From positions 1 to 12,235 of the forward strand of contig WQUN01000120.1 in NCBI GenBank assembly GCA_009782085.1: 12,235 bases of DNA, written 5' to 3'. A program made the translations under genes and the position numbers. The notes beneath the pieces are model-generated. The model did not search any database and was not told the DNA's origin. It worked only from the letters and a program-made list of their open reading frames with translations. The DNA comes from Bacillota bacterium (GTDB lineage Bacteria > Bacillota > Clostridia > Lachnospirales > WQUN01). The number at the start of each line of letters is the position of its first letter. Positions within the stretch are counted from its first letter, which is position 1. Positions 5,441 through 12,235 of this stretch are shown piece by piece.

Positions 5441-7427
5441 AAAACACCGTTCTCGCGCCGTCCGCGGCCAGCCTCACGGTTATCCTCACCCTGCCGTTCC
5501 CCAGAAACTCCGCCTCGTCCGCCCCGATCACCTTCGCCGGCATTTTCTCCAGCTTCCGCGTCACATGCGTGAATTCCCCCGCGCCGGACGTGAACACCGC
5601 GACCAGCCCCGCGCCGGATTTTGGGTCGATCTTCTCGTGTATCTCCGGGCTTCCGCCGATCTTCCCGGTTACGGCCGGATAGGCCTCGGCCGCCGCGCCG
5701 CGGACCCGCTTGTAGTCCGTCAGGAAATCGCGCCAGAAGCCGATCTGCTCGTCCGTCAGGGCGCAGAGGTCGCCCCATATGCCGTTTCCGCCCAGCGCGA
5801 GCGCGGCGGCGGCGTTTTCCCGCGCCGGGAGGTCCCCGTCGGGCAGCTGGTGCGTCAGATAGCAGACGGCCGGCACATATCTGTCAAAGCGGCTCGACGC
5901 GCGGCAGATCTGAGGCCGCGCGGCGCCGGGGTAGAAAAAGACGTTGATGGTGTCGGGCGTGCGCACGTCCTTCCGCGGGATGTCGAAGCAGCCGAAATAC
6001 GGCCCGTTGTTGATCGAAAAGAATTTGCCGCCGCCGAGGAATCCGAGGCCGACGAAACGCCCGCCCTCCGTGACGTCGAAGTCGAAGATCGCCTCCGGGC
6101 AGGCCGAGGAAACTTCCTCCGCGACGCGGGTCAGTTCCAGCCCCATGCGGTAGGCGTAGCAGCGGAGCCGCTCGTCCGTCCCGTTCGCCGCGCCCCCGTG
6201 CAAGTGCCCCGCGCCGTCGCAGCCGTGCTGGCCGAGGCCGTCCAGCTTGAAATAGGTCACGCCGAGCTCGTTGTATAGCTGAATGAATTTTTTAATGAGC
6301 AGATCGGCGAACCCGGAGGCGAGGCAGAAGCAGTAGCAGCCCTCCTTCTCCCAGACTTCGTCCAGATACCAGTCCTTCCCCTGGGTTTTCATGATGTATT
6401 CGGGGTTTTTTACGGCGAAAGCGGAGGACTTGGTCCCAAGGGTCGGGTTGAACCAAAGCCCCAGTTTCATGTTGTAAGCGTCCAGCCGCTCCTTTATCGG
6501 GCCCAGGCCGGAGGGGAAGCGCGCCGTGTCCGCGCGCCAGTCGCCGGCGTTTACGAACCAGCCGGTGTCAATGACAAACACTTCGATCCCCATGCCGTGG
6601 GCGGCTTCGATTTCCGCCGTCATCCGCGCCTCGTTCATTTCAGACAGGTACGGGCGGTTTTCCCAGTATTTGAGCCGCTCCTGATAATTCCAGGTGTTAT
6701 AGAAGACGTAGGGCTCGCGCGAGCGGCCGCCGGCCAGTATGTCTTTGCCTATGTGGCGGCGGAACGCTGGCAGCGGGTCCCCGGCGCAAAGCCCTATGTC
6801 GATCCACGGGGCCATATACTCCCCGACGGGCTGGCCGCCGTAGAAATTGCCGGAGGAGGAGTACAGCGCGAGGCCACTGTCCTCCGCGACGGCGTGCAGG
6901 AAGCTCTCAGGGGCCTGAGCGCCGTGCTCGTAGGCCAGCACGGACGACGCGCCGGCTTTTTCGGCCAGAAGAACCGGTCCGATAAAGATGCGGCCGGCGG
7001 CCTCGTCCCGCGCGAAACGCCGCTCGCACGGGAAAAAGCTGTGTTCGATACGGTCGAATTCGGACAGGGTTATCTCCGTCAGCGCGTCAAAATCCGTCTC
7101 CAGCGCGCCGTAACGGATGCGCTCGCTTCCGTCGGTCCCGGCGAACACGCCGGTTCCGGAGAGCGAATACCGTATGCGCGCGAAAGGCGTGGAATCGGCC
7201 GTCTGCAGGCGTATCAGCAATTTGGCCTCGCCGTCCAGGCCGCATTCGATCAGCATGTCCTCCCCGTCCCCGGGGTGTTTGTCCCAGGGCGCGGTTTTTA
7301 TCAGTTTTGGGCCGCGCGCCTGGGCCCGCCCGCCGGACAGCGGAAACTCCGGGAGTTTCCAGACCAGGTTCCCGGCGGGTTTTTCGATTATTATCGAATC
7401 GTCAGTGAAGGATACTCGGCTTGTCAT
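5415..7427 (-). CDS. Clan GH-D glycosidase, GH36-like (putative alpha-galactosidase)
   Basis: A 670-residue protein with no signal peptide, so probably intracellular. A beta-rich N-terminal part (about 1-230) is followed by a TIM-barrel with clan GH-D marks: YNTWNYQERL (243-252), GIEVFVIDTGWF (280-291, first conserved Asp287), the MKLGLWFNP strand (320-328), and VTYFKLDGLG (390-399), in which Asp396 aligns with the family's nucleophile in K-x-D. The last ~100 residues form a small beta domain. The usual acid/base region reads DVTEGGRFVGLGF (451-463): the G-G-R is kept, but the Asp normally two residues after the R-F/W is not there, so the proton donor is uncertain. Activity on alpha-galactosides or another alpha-linked sugar is an inference. 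The ATG at 7427 with AGGTGG nine bases upstream is preferred to the ATG at 7445, which directly abuts the upstream stop. Third gene of the operon, 18 bp after the second. Confidence 0.75.
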   Translation of the reverse strand: MTSRVSFTDDSIIIEKPAGNLVWKLPEFPLSGGRAQARGPKLIKTAPWDKHPGDGEDMLIECGLDGEAKLLIRLQTADSTPFARIRYSLSGTGVFAGTDGSERIRYGALETDFDALTEITLSEFDRIEHSFFPCERRFARDEAAGRIFIGPVLLAEKAGASSVLAYEHGAQAPESFLHAVAEDSGLALYSSSGNFYGGQPVGEYMAPWIDIGLCAGDPLPAFRRHIGKDILAGGRSREPYVFYNTWNYQERLKYWENRPYLSEMNEARMTAEIEAAHGMGIEVFVIDTGWFVNAGDWRADTARFPSGLGPIKERLDAYNMKLGLWFNPTLGTKSSAFAVKNPEYIMKTQGKDWYLDEVWEKEGCYCFCLASGFADLLIKKFIQLYNELGVTYFKLDGLGQHGCDGAGHLHGGAANGTDERLRCYAYRMGLELTRVAEEVSSACPEAIFDFDVTEGGRFVGLGFLGGGKFFSINNGPYFGCFDIPRKDVRTPDTINVFFYPGAARPQICRASSRFDRYVPAVCYLTHQLPDGDLPARENAAAALALGGNGIWGDLCALTDEQIGFWRDFLTDYKRVRGAAAEAYPAVTGKIGGSPEIHEKIDPKSGAGLVAVFTSGAGEFTHVTRKLEKMPAKVIGADEAEFLGNGRVRITVRLAADGARTVFFMSDSGNR

Positions 7428-7436
7428 TTTACCGCG

Positions 7437-7442
7437 CCACCT
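7437..7442 (-). promoter_or_regulatory. Ribosome binding site of the GH-D glycosidase
   Basis: AGGTGG on the minus strand, nine bases before the ATG at 7427. It favours this start over the ATG at 7445, whose upstream bases (AGAAAGATTAA) give only a weak site. Confidence 0.55.
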
Positions 7443-7445
7443 CAT

Positions 7446-9803
7446 TTAATCTTTCTGCGCTATTTCACATTTTACGCCCCGTCCCGGACGCAGCACGACG
7501 GCAAACCGCAGCGTTCCGCTTTCCGCGTCGTATCCGCAGGCCGTCTCCGCGCCGTCCAGCCTGACCTCGCAGGGCTTTTCGCTGTAAAATCCGACGAAGC
7601 ACGTGCCCGCGCCGGAAAGGCTGAAGGCCGCGTTTGCGCCGTTATACGACCACCCCAAGATCTCCGCGCCGAAGCATGAGCGCAGCTCGAGCGGCCGGGG
7701 CTTCTCGCGGGTTATGACGACGATGTTCTCGCCCGGGCAATCCGCCGGGGTTTTGTATGTCCCGGCGACGGGCTTCCCGTCTATGCGTATCTCCTCTATA
7801 TACCGTCCGTCCCCGCGGCCCTCGATGTTAAGCCTTTTCCCGCGGTAGTGCAGGTTTTCGACCAAATAGCCGCCGGTCCCGGGCGGCGAGAACGTCACGC
7901 CGCCGGCGTCCGGAACGATGCCCAGATAGCCGTGGAAAATGTCCTGGTACCACTTGCGGACCGAGTAGGCCTGCCACGTGCCCGGCTCGCAGTTCCAGCG
8001 GTCCGGCTCCGGCCTGTCCGTCTCGATCAGGTAGGGCACGCCCTCAGGGCAGAGAAGCTGATCCGTCCAGTATTCCACCCATCCGGCCCATTTGTTGAGT
8101 ATGTCCGCGCCGCCTGTCCTGTTCGCCAGCCGGACGACGCTCTCCTCCACGACCGGCCAGGTGCAGTGGAGCTGGTTCGCGTCCAGGTCATAGCTCGCGT
8201 CCCGGAACGGGATAGCCCTGAAATACGCCTCTCCTAGGCAGTTTTCCCGGATGAAGCCGATGCACTCGGCGTCTTTGGCGCGGACCAGCTCCTCCAGGAA
8301 ATCGTTTTCCCACATCAAAGAGGTGACGTTGACGCAACCGCGATGTTCCAGGCTGTCCGCGTCCGCCGAGTTAATGAACGCGCCGAGTTTTGGGCTGTAG
8401 AACGTCTTAACGAAATTGTCCCGCATGTCGCTCAAAAAATCCCGCAGCTCCGCGGCGAACTCCGCGTCCCCCGCGATCTCGGCGGCGCATTCCGCCGCGC
8501 GGAGCGAGCAGTAGGCCAGGGAATTATTGAAAAGGCTGAGGTCGTTTCCGGTTTCGCCGAGCAGCTCCCAGAAATCCGGGAAAAGAGACGTCCCGGTCAG
8601 AAGCCCTCCGACCTTCGATTTGGCTTTCAGCATCCGCTCCGCGAGCTTTTTGGCGAACGGGTAGCGGAGCAGCAATGTCTCGCGGTCGCCGGTCAGCGAA
8701 TAATAGTGGTGGAGCAGGCAGACGTACATGCCCAAAGCGGCGTCCGCCATGGGCGCGGCGACGGTGTTCGCGGTGGTGTAGGCGTGGGCGAGCCTTCCGT
8801 CCTCCGGCGCGGTGGCCTCCACGAAGGCGAGCATTTCGCGGATGAACTCCGCGTCGCCCCAGTAGAGCAGCGACGGGTTCGACACCATCATGTCCCAGCC
8901 CCACAGCCAGTAATGCGTCGTCTTGGCGCGGACGCCCCCGGCGGCCTTAAGCGATTCATGATAGAGCGGCGCGAGCTCGGCGAAGCGTTCCAGGCCGGGG
9001 TTTGCGCAGCGGAGCCTCGGACTTTCGTCCGCGACGCGGCCGTAGCGCGCCTTCTGTTTTTCCAGCAGCTCTCCGAAATTTTCCAGCAAAGCGGCGTTTC
9101 TGGCGGCGCAGCGCGCCTCGCCGGCGTCGGGGGTCAGGGCGAACAGATATGTCCGCCCCGGTTCCAGGCTTACCGTAAGGGCGTGCCTGGAATTGCGCGG
9201 GCTGAGATTCCAGTCAAATGCGGCGCTGCAGCCGAGGCGCCAGCTCACGTCCGTGGAAAGGCCCAGGGTCTGTTCGCTTACGCCTTCCTCGTGAAAGCCT
9301 CCCAGGAGTGCGTTCCCCTCTTTTTTCCAGGTTCGCCATTCCCTCGACATCCCGCGCGAGCCCGTGAGCAGATCGCCCGTTTCCGCCGGGATCAGCTGAG
9401 TGCTTTCGTAAAAATGCAGCTTCCATTGGAAGCCGTCCGTCAGATTCTCGGGCGCGCGCAGGCAAAAAACCATGGATTCATCGAGCGCGTAAACGCCGAA
9501 CCCGAAGACCGCGCCGCCGAGCTCCCAGTCGCACGTGACCGAATAGGGCAAAACCGACGTATTTTTGTATTCCGGCTGATAGGTCAGCCCGCCGCGGAGC
9601 AAAAAAGTCCGGAAACAGTCGAACACTCCCTTCCGGAAGACGACGTAGTTCCCGTCGTGGGTCCGGGGAGGAAAATACTGCACGAAGCCGACGCCGTATT
9701 CGTCATAGGAGAAGCACAGGCGGCCGTCCGCCAGGACGCGCGGGGCGCGGGGGACGCCGGAGGGGGAGAGGACGGCGCCGCGTTCGGTTCGCAAATCGTT
9801 CAC
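7446..9803 (-). CDS. Six-hairpin ((alpha/alpha)6) glycosidase, family uncertain
   Basis: A 785-residue protein without signal peptide. An N-terminal beta-sandwich-like part (about 1-255) precedes a helical catalytic domain (about 265-630) and a C-terminal beta domain (about 632-785). The helical part shows the six-hairpin glycosidase style: HYWLWGWDMM (297-306) with Asp304 in the W-x-W-D position used as general acid in GH63/GH37/GH15-like enzymes, then AYTTANTVAAPM, FNNSLAY, YDLDANQLHCTWPVVEE (538-554) and a W-rich NKWAGWVEYW stretch. The C-terminal part (GIVPDAGGVTFSPPGTGGY, from about 628) looks like the ending of amylo-alpha-1,6-glucosidase and rhamnosidase-type proteins. I cannot assign one GH family or a substrate. 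It starts with GTG at 9803, with GGAGG seven bases upstream and a 4-bp overlap with the UroD-like gene, which implies translational coupling. Confidence 0.7.
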   Translation of the reverse strand: MNDLRTERGAVLSPSGVPRAPRVLADGRLCFSYDEYGVGFVQYFPPRTHDGNYVVFRKGVFDCFRTFLLRGGLTYQPEYKNTSVLPYSVTCDWELGGAVFGFGVYALDESMVFCLRAPENLTDGFQWKLHFYESTQLIPAETGDLLTGSRGMSREWRTWKKEGNALLGGFHEEGVSEQTLGLSTDVSWRLGCSAAFDWNLSPRNSRHALTVSLEPGRTYLFALTPDAGEARCAARNAALLENFGELLEKQKARYGRVADESPRLRCANPGLERFAELAPLYHESLKAAGGVRAKTTHYWLWGWDMMVSNPSLLYWGDAEFIREMLAFVEATAPEDGRLAHAYTTANTVAAPMADAALGMYVCLLHHYYSLTGDRETLLLRYPFAKKLAERMLKAKSKVGGLLTGTSLFPDFWELLGETGNDLSLFNNSLAYCSLRAAECAAEIAGDAEFAAELRDFLSDMRDNFVKTFYSPKLGAFINSADADSLEHRGCVNVTSLMWENDFLEELVRAKDAECIGFIRENCLGEAYFRAIPFRDASYDLDANQLHCTWPVVEESVVRLANRTGGADILNKWAGWVEYWTDQLLCPEGVPYLIETDRPEPDRWNCEPGTWQAYSVRKWYQDIFHGYLGIVPDAGGVTFSPPGTGGYLVENLHYRGKRLNIEGRGDGRYIEEIRIDGKPVAGTYKTPADCPGENIVVITREKPRPLELRSCFGAEILGWSYNGANAAFSLSGAGTCFVGFYSEKPCEVRLDGAETACGYDAESGTLRFAVVLRPGRGVKCEIAQKD

Positions 9804-11032
9804 CGGATAACCTCCATCGCTGTTTTATTCCATATCTCGAGCCTCTCGGGGCGGTTGTTCACGGTGCTTATGTCCTTCAGAATCAGTTCCAGCGGGCAGC
9901 CGTATTCGCGGCAGATGTTGACCGTCTCCAGCAGGTCCGCGCGGATTTGCTCCGCGTCGAAGCCGTGCCCGGCCACGAGCGCCGGGTTCGGCTTGCGCGA
10001 GAACACGTAGTTTTTGCCGATCCGTTCCGCGCCGCGCCGCTGGTTCGCCCAGGGGCTCATCGAGATTTTGCGGACATGCGGTATCTTTTTGACCTCGTCC
10101 ATCTTGCCGTCCAGCGGGTCGCAGCAGCCGTAGTAGACCAGGCCGAACCGCCCGAAAATCGGCATGTTCGGGGCGATCTCATATTCGTCGAACATCGCGG
10201 GCGACACCGTGGAGAACATCTGCGCCAGGCCGAACATCCACAAGTCCTTGGTGCGCGGCTTCGCCGGGTCGTAGCCGGGGGCCGGGAGCTCGTCCGTGTA
10301 CGCGCCGGTGCAGTGGATCGTCGACTGCGTCCCGCAGAGCAGGCCCTGCTCCTCCGCCTGGTCGAGCAGGCTCATGTAGCAGTCCGCCAGGCGCTTTACC
10401 AGCGCGCGCATCATCTCCGGCTTGTCCATCAGCGCGTAGAGCGCGTTCTCCACGCCCATCCACTGGGAAATCGGGTCCCACAGGGAAAGGTACGGGTCCA
10501 GGCCCTCCTCGCGGGGCTCCAGCGTGCCGCGGAATAGGTGATCGGCGACCTCCATGCGCCTGGCCGTCTCGGCGGCGTCGTGGGTCACTTCCGGGAATTT
10601 CACTTTCCCGACGTCCTCAACGGTCTCAAACTGGTTGATGTAGCGCTGGCTGACGACCTCGCTGTTCTCGCTGGTCCTGAGTATGTCCTTTTGGACGTCC
10701 ATGCCGAAGCCGAGTCCTTTAATGGCTTTGTGGACCCTGACGAACGGCTCCACGACCATGTCCGCCGGGAAATGCCTCCATTGGTACAAGGTCGTCCGCA
10801 GCCGCCACTCGTACTCCCGGCATTCGGCGTCCTCGCAGCAAAGCGTGAGCTCGCCGTCCGTGTTCATCTCGCTCCAGCAAACCTGGTCGATCGCGGCCAT
10901 CGGGCGCTCCGGCTTCAGGCCGTTAAGCCTCGTCCACAGGCGCTTTTTCTCGGCCTGGACAGGCAGAGCGGCGATTTCGGCGGCCCGGCCGGCCAAAGCG
11001 CGGATTGTTTCCCTGTCTTTGGGTGAGATCAA
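9800..11032 (-). CDS. Uroporphyrinogen decarboxylase/MtaA-like protein
   Basis: A 410-residue cytoplasmic protein of the UroD superfamily (PF01208-like), which includes haem-pathway decarboxylases and the MtaA/MtbA corrinoid methyltransferases. Supporting segments are LSLWDPISQWMGVENALYAL, STIHCTGAYTDELP (His240-Cys241), GRFGLVYYGCCDPLDGKMDE (Cys303, Cys304) and a C-terminal LLETVNICREYGCPLELIL repeat-like region; the Cys/His residues could bind zinc as in the methyltransferases. It is unlikely to be the true haem enzyme, since no haem genes are nearby. I chose the TTG at 11032: AGGAGG stands seven bases upstream, and the conserved sequence begins right after it, whereas the ATG at 11134 lies upstream of the promoter and would add 34 unlike residues. 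First gene of an operon with two glycosidases. It may act on a methylated sugar or glycoside, but that is speculation. Confidence 0.7.
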   Translation of the reverse strand: MISPKDRETIRALAGRAAEIAALPVQAEKKRLWTRLNGLKPERPMAAIDQVCWSEMNTDGELTLCCEDAECREYEWRLRTTLYQWRHFPADMVVEPFVRVHKAIKGLGFGMDVQKDILRTSENSEVVSQRYINQFETVEDVGKVKFPEVTHDAAETARRMEVADHLFRGTLEPREEGLDPYLSLWDPISQWMGVENALYALMDKPEMMRALVKRLADCYMSLLDQAEEQGLLCGTQSTIHCTGAYTDELPAPGYDPAKPRTKDLWMFGLAQMFSTVSPAMFDEYEIAPNMPIFGRFGLVYYGCCDPLDGKMDEVKKIPHVRKISMSPWANQRRGAERIGKNYVFSRKPNPALVAGHGFDAEQIRADLLETVNICREYGCPLELILKDISTVNNRPERLEIWNKTAMEVIR

Positions 11033-11039
11033 AGGGATT

Positions 11040-11045
11040 CCTCCT
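11040..11045 (-). promoter_or_regulatory. Consensus ribosome binding site deciding a TTG start
   Basis: The minus strand reads AGGAGG here, seven bases before TTG at 11032. A perfect Shine-Dalgarno core in front of a rare start codon fixes the N-terminus of the UroD-like protein. Confidence 0.85.
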
Positions 11046-11072
11046 GGGTATATAGTTGGAAAAATTATTTTT

Positions 11073-11097
11073 ATTATATGACGCGCTGTTGTCATAT
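11073..11097 (-). promoter_or_regulatory. Promoter of the UroD-glycosidase operon with overlapping palindrome
   Basis: The minus strand has a perfect TATAAT at 11073-11078, about 40 bases ahead of the TTG start. No good -35 lies 16-18 bp upstream (the best hexamers are A/T-rich). ATATGAC (11076-11082) and GTCATAT (11091-11097) form a 7-bp inverted repeat with an 8-bp spacer that overlaps the -10. A weak -35 plus a palindrome over the -10 suggests control by a regulator bound here, probably repression. No regulator gene for it lies in the window. Confidence 0.5.
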
Positions 11098-11159
11098 TTA
11101 TTGTGGTAGACTGATTCCGTCGTTGGAAATCCACATTATTATACAGGGGAGGAACGAAA

Positions 11160-11432
11160 ATGGGAAGCGGAAATCAAAAATTTTGCCAGAGCTGCGCGAT
11201 GCCTCTGGAAAAGCCGGAGGACTTCGGAACGAACGCGGACGGCTCCGCGAACGGGGACTACTGCCGTTACTGCTACGCCGGCGGCGCGTTCACCAGCGAC
11301 GAGACGATGGAGGGGATGATCGAGGCCTGCATACCCTTTACGCTTGAGGCAGGGGCTTTCGGGAGCGCGGACGAGGCCAGGGCCGCGATGGCGGCGGAGT
11401 TCCCCAAGCTGAAAAGATGGGCCACGGCCTAG
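11160..11432 (+). CDS. Zinc-ribbon domain protein
   Basis: A 90-residue protein of the putative zinc-ribbon type (PF12674-like). KFCQSCAMPL (Cys9, Cys12) and DYCRYCYAGGAFT (Cys35, Cys38) form the two zinc knuckles, joined by the family's FGTNADGSANGDY linker. An acidic EGMIEACIPF helix and an alanine-rich tail follow. Its molecular role is unknown; members are common small proteins in Firmicutes. The ATG has GGGGAGG seven bases upstream, a strong ribosome site. It is divergent from the UroD operon; the 127-bp gap between starts holds both regulatory regions. A plus-strand -10 (TATTAT, 11137-11142) is present, but no convincing -35. It is followed by a possible terminator at 11472-11504. Confidence 0.9.
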   Translation: MGSGNQKFCQSCAMPLEKPEDFGTNADGSANGDYCRYCYAGGAFTSDETMEGMIEACIPFTLEAGAFGSADEARAAMAAEFPKLKRWATA

Positions 11433-11471
11433 AACCGTTATGCAACTTTTGCGGGAATGCGCGGGCGGTTG

Positions 11472-11504
11472 GAAAGGCGCGGGGAAAGATCCTTCGCGCC
11501 TTTC
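11472..11504. terminator. Hairpin, possible bidirectional terminator
   Basis: GAAAGGCGCG (11472-11481) and CGCGCCTTTC (11495-11504) form a perfect 10-bp stem around a 13-base loop. It lies 40 bp after the zinc-ribbon stop, between that gene and the convergent tlyA. The plus strand continues TTTCTAT rather than a clean T-run, so terminator function is plausible but not certain. The loop and 3' arm contain GATCCTTCGC, which recurs 72 bp away at 11560-11569. Confidence 0.45.
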
Positions 11505-11512
11505 TATGGTAG

Positions 11513-11596
11513 CCTCTATAAACCCATTTGTCGAATAATCCTATGTTTTGGCTGTTTATGATCCTTCGCTTCTCTCAGGATGACAGTTTATAGAGG
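11513..11596. repeat. Inverted-repeat element overlapping the tlyA stop
   Basis: CCTCTATAAAC (11513-11523) and GTTTATAGAGG (11586-11596) form perfect 11-bp inverted ends around 62 bp. The inner right part (11560-11585) begins GATCCTTCGC and ends CAGGATGACA. Read on the minus strand it closely resembles a TGTCATCCTGAGCG-type sequence that I recall as dispersed in many bacterial genomes. The tlyA stop codon (TAA, 11588-11590) lies inside the right arm. It could be a small non-autonomous repeat or an intergenic hairpin acting on mRNA 3' ends. No clear target-site duplication is seen. Confidence 0.55.
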
Positions 11597-12235
11597 TTGC
11601 TTTATATCGGATGGATTTGTCAGATTCAGCCAATACTCCACATTTCCGTCCCCGCCGGTTATCGGCGACTCCGTCTCTCCTAAAACGTCCAGCCCCTGTT
11701 CCCGCGCGAAGCCGGCCACTGTTTCCACGGCCCTCCGCCTGGCTTTCGTGTCGCGCAGGACGCCGTTTTTCCCGACCGCGCCTTTGCCGGCCTCAAACTG
11801 CGGCTTGACCAGGCAGAGCGCGGTTCCGCCGGGCGCGAGCAGGCCTTTCGCATATGGCAGGACTTTTGTAAGGGATATAAACGAAACATCGATCGTCACA
11901 ACGTCGAACCGCGGCAAAACCGCCGCGTCCGCCGCGCGTATGTCCGTGTTCTCGAGCGAAATCACGCGGGGATCGCGGCGGAGGCTCTCGTGAAGCTGCC
12001 CGGAGCCGTTTTCGATGGCGTAGACTTTTTTAGCGCCCCGCTGCAGCAGGCAGTCGGTAAACCCGCCCGTGGACGCGCCCACATCGGCGCAGACAGCCCC
12101 AGAAACGTCGATCCCGAAGAAATCCAGCGCCCTTTCCAGCTTCAGCCCGCCCCGGCTTACGTACTTTTTCCCGTGCCAATCGACGGCTACGCCGTCCGGG
12201 TCGCAGGACACGCCGGGTTTGTACATGACTTTTCC
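11588..12235 (-). CDS. tlyA: TlyA-family rRNA 2'-O-methyltransferase (5' end outside window)
   Basis: The last 215 codons of a TlyA/hemolysin-A-type protein. The family methylates ribose hydroxyls of 16S and/or 23S rRNA using AdoMet. Visible are the linker KYVSRGGLKLERAL, the AdoMet loop ADVGASTGGFTDCLL, the acidic end of strand 2 (YAIENGSGQL), VVTIDVSFISLTKVLP with the conserved Asp, and LVKPQFEAG, all in the standard order. The frame is open to the window edge and begins GKVMYKPGV, the end of the N-terminal S4 RNA-binding domain, so the ATG at 12226 is an internal methionine and not the start. The C-terminal residues after GNVEYWLNL (TNPSDIKQPL) run into the inverted repeat at 11513-11596, which supplies the stop codon. 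In Clostridia tlyA often precedes nadK and argR; neither follows here. Confidence 0.92.
   Translation of the reverse strand, partial: GKVMYKPGVSCDPDGVAVDWHGKKYVSRGGLKLERALDFFGIDVSGAVCADVGASTGGFTDCLLQRGAKKVYAIENGSGQLHESLRRDPRVISLENTDIRAADAAVLPRFDVVTIDVSFISLTKVLPYAKGLLAPGGTALCLVKPQFEAGKGAVGKNGVLRDTKARRRAVETVAGFAREQGLDVLGETESPITGGDGNVEYWLNLTNPSDIKQPL

Noticed and set aside
6597..7679. Plus-strand ORF of 360 codons
   Set aside because: It is antisense shadow of the GH-D gene, crosses the junction to the next gene and lacks domain features.
8343..10010. Plus-strand ORF of 555 codons
   Set aside because: It is antisense to the six-hairpin glycosidase and UroD-like genes. It is open only because of high GC; it has no recognisable domain and spans a gene boundary on the other strand.
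11101..11159. Short hairpin TGTGG/CCACA ahead of the zinc-ribbon gene as a riboswitch
   Set aside because: A five-base stem with no conserved riboswitch core; it probably lies in the promoter rather than in the transcript.

Overview
This looks like a chromosomal stretch from a GC-rich, low-GC-lineage bacterium, most likely an uncultured gut or anaerobic Firmicute (Clostridia). That assignment is an inference. It rests on strong AGGAGG-type ribosome sites, GTG and TTG starts, MEP-pathway isoprenoid synthesis (ispE), a tRNA-Gly without encoded CCA, and families that I associate with Clostridia (YdeI-like, zinc-ribbon, DUF6794-like, UroD-like proteins beside glycosidases). Most of the window is GC-rich. 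The stretch at about 4735-5410 is visibly AT-rich and looks acquired.

Left part (1-2337, minus strand): the 5' end of a YdeI/OmpD-associated-type gene, ispE, a SAM-dependent methyltransferase whose 3' end contains the ispE start, and a tRNA-Gly(CCC) with a clear promoter and terminator. The ispE product carries an in-frame block of ten hexapeptides encoded by an 18-bp tandem repeat.

Centre (2358-4715, plus strand): a compact three-gene operon behind a good sigma-A promoter. It encodes an ABC ATPase, a HIT-like protein whose motif reads H-x-H-x-W, and an ABC-2 type permease. Together they look like one exporter with an unusual HIT-like companion. An AT-rich pair follows (4743-5330): a small DUF6794-like gene and a divergent XRE-family regulator, separated by a 17-bp perfect inverted repeat that probably serves as operator.

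Right part (5415-11032, minus strand): a tightly coupled three-gene carbohydrate operon. It encodes a UroD/MtaA-like protein (TTG start with a near-perfect ribosome site), a six-hairpin glycosidase and a clan GH-D (GH36-like) glycosidase. The genes join by a 4-bp overlap and an 18-bp gap. Its promoter contains a small palindrome over the -10. No transporter lies in the operon.

Right edge: a plus-strand zinc-ribbon protein gene, an intergenic patch with two inverted repeats (one overlapping the tlyA stop codon and enclosing a motif resembling a widely dispersed bacterial repeat), and most of a TlyA-type rRNA methyltransferase gene that runs off the window. No CRISPR array, transposase or phage gene is visible. 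Nothing here can be called a new defence or mobile system. The best leads are the UroD-glycosidase operon, the HIT-ABC operon, the IspE repeat insertion and the DUF6794/XRE pair.
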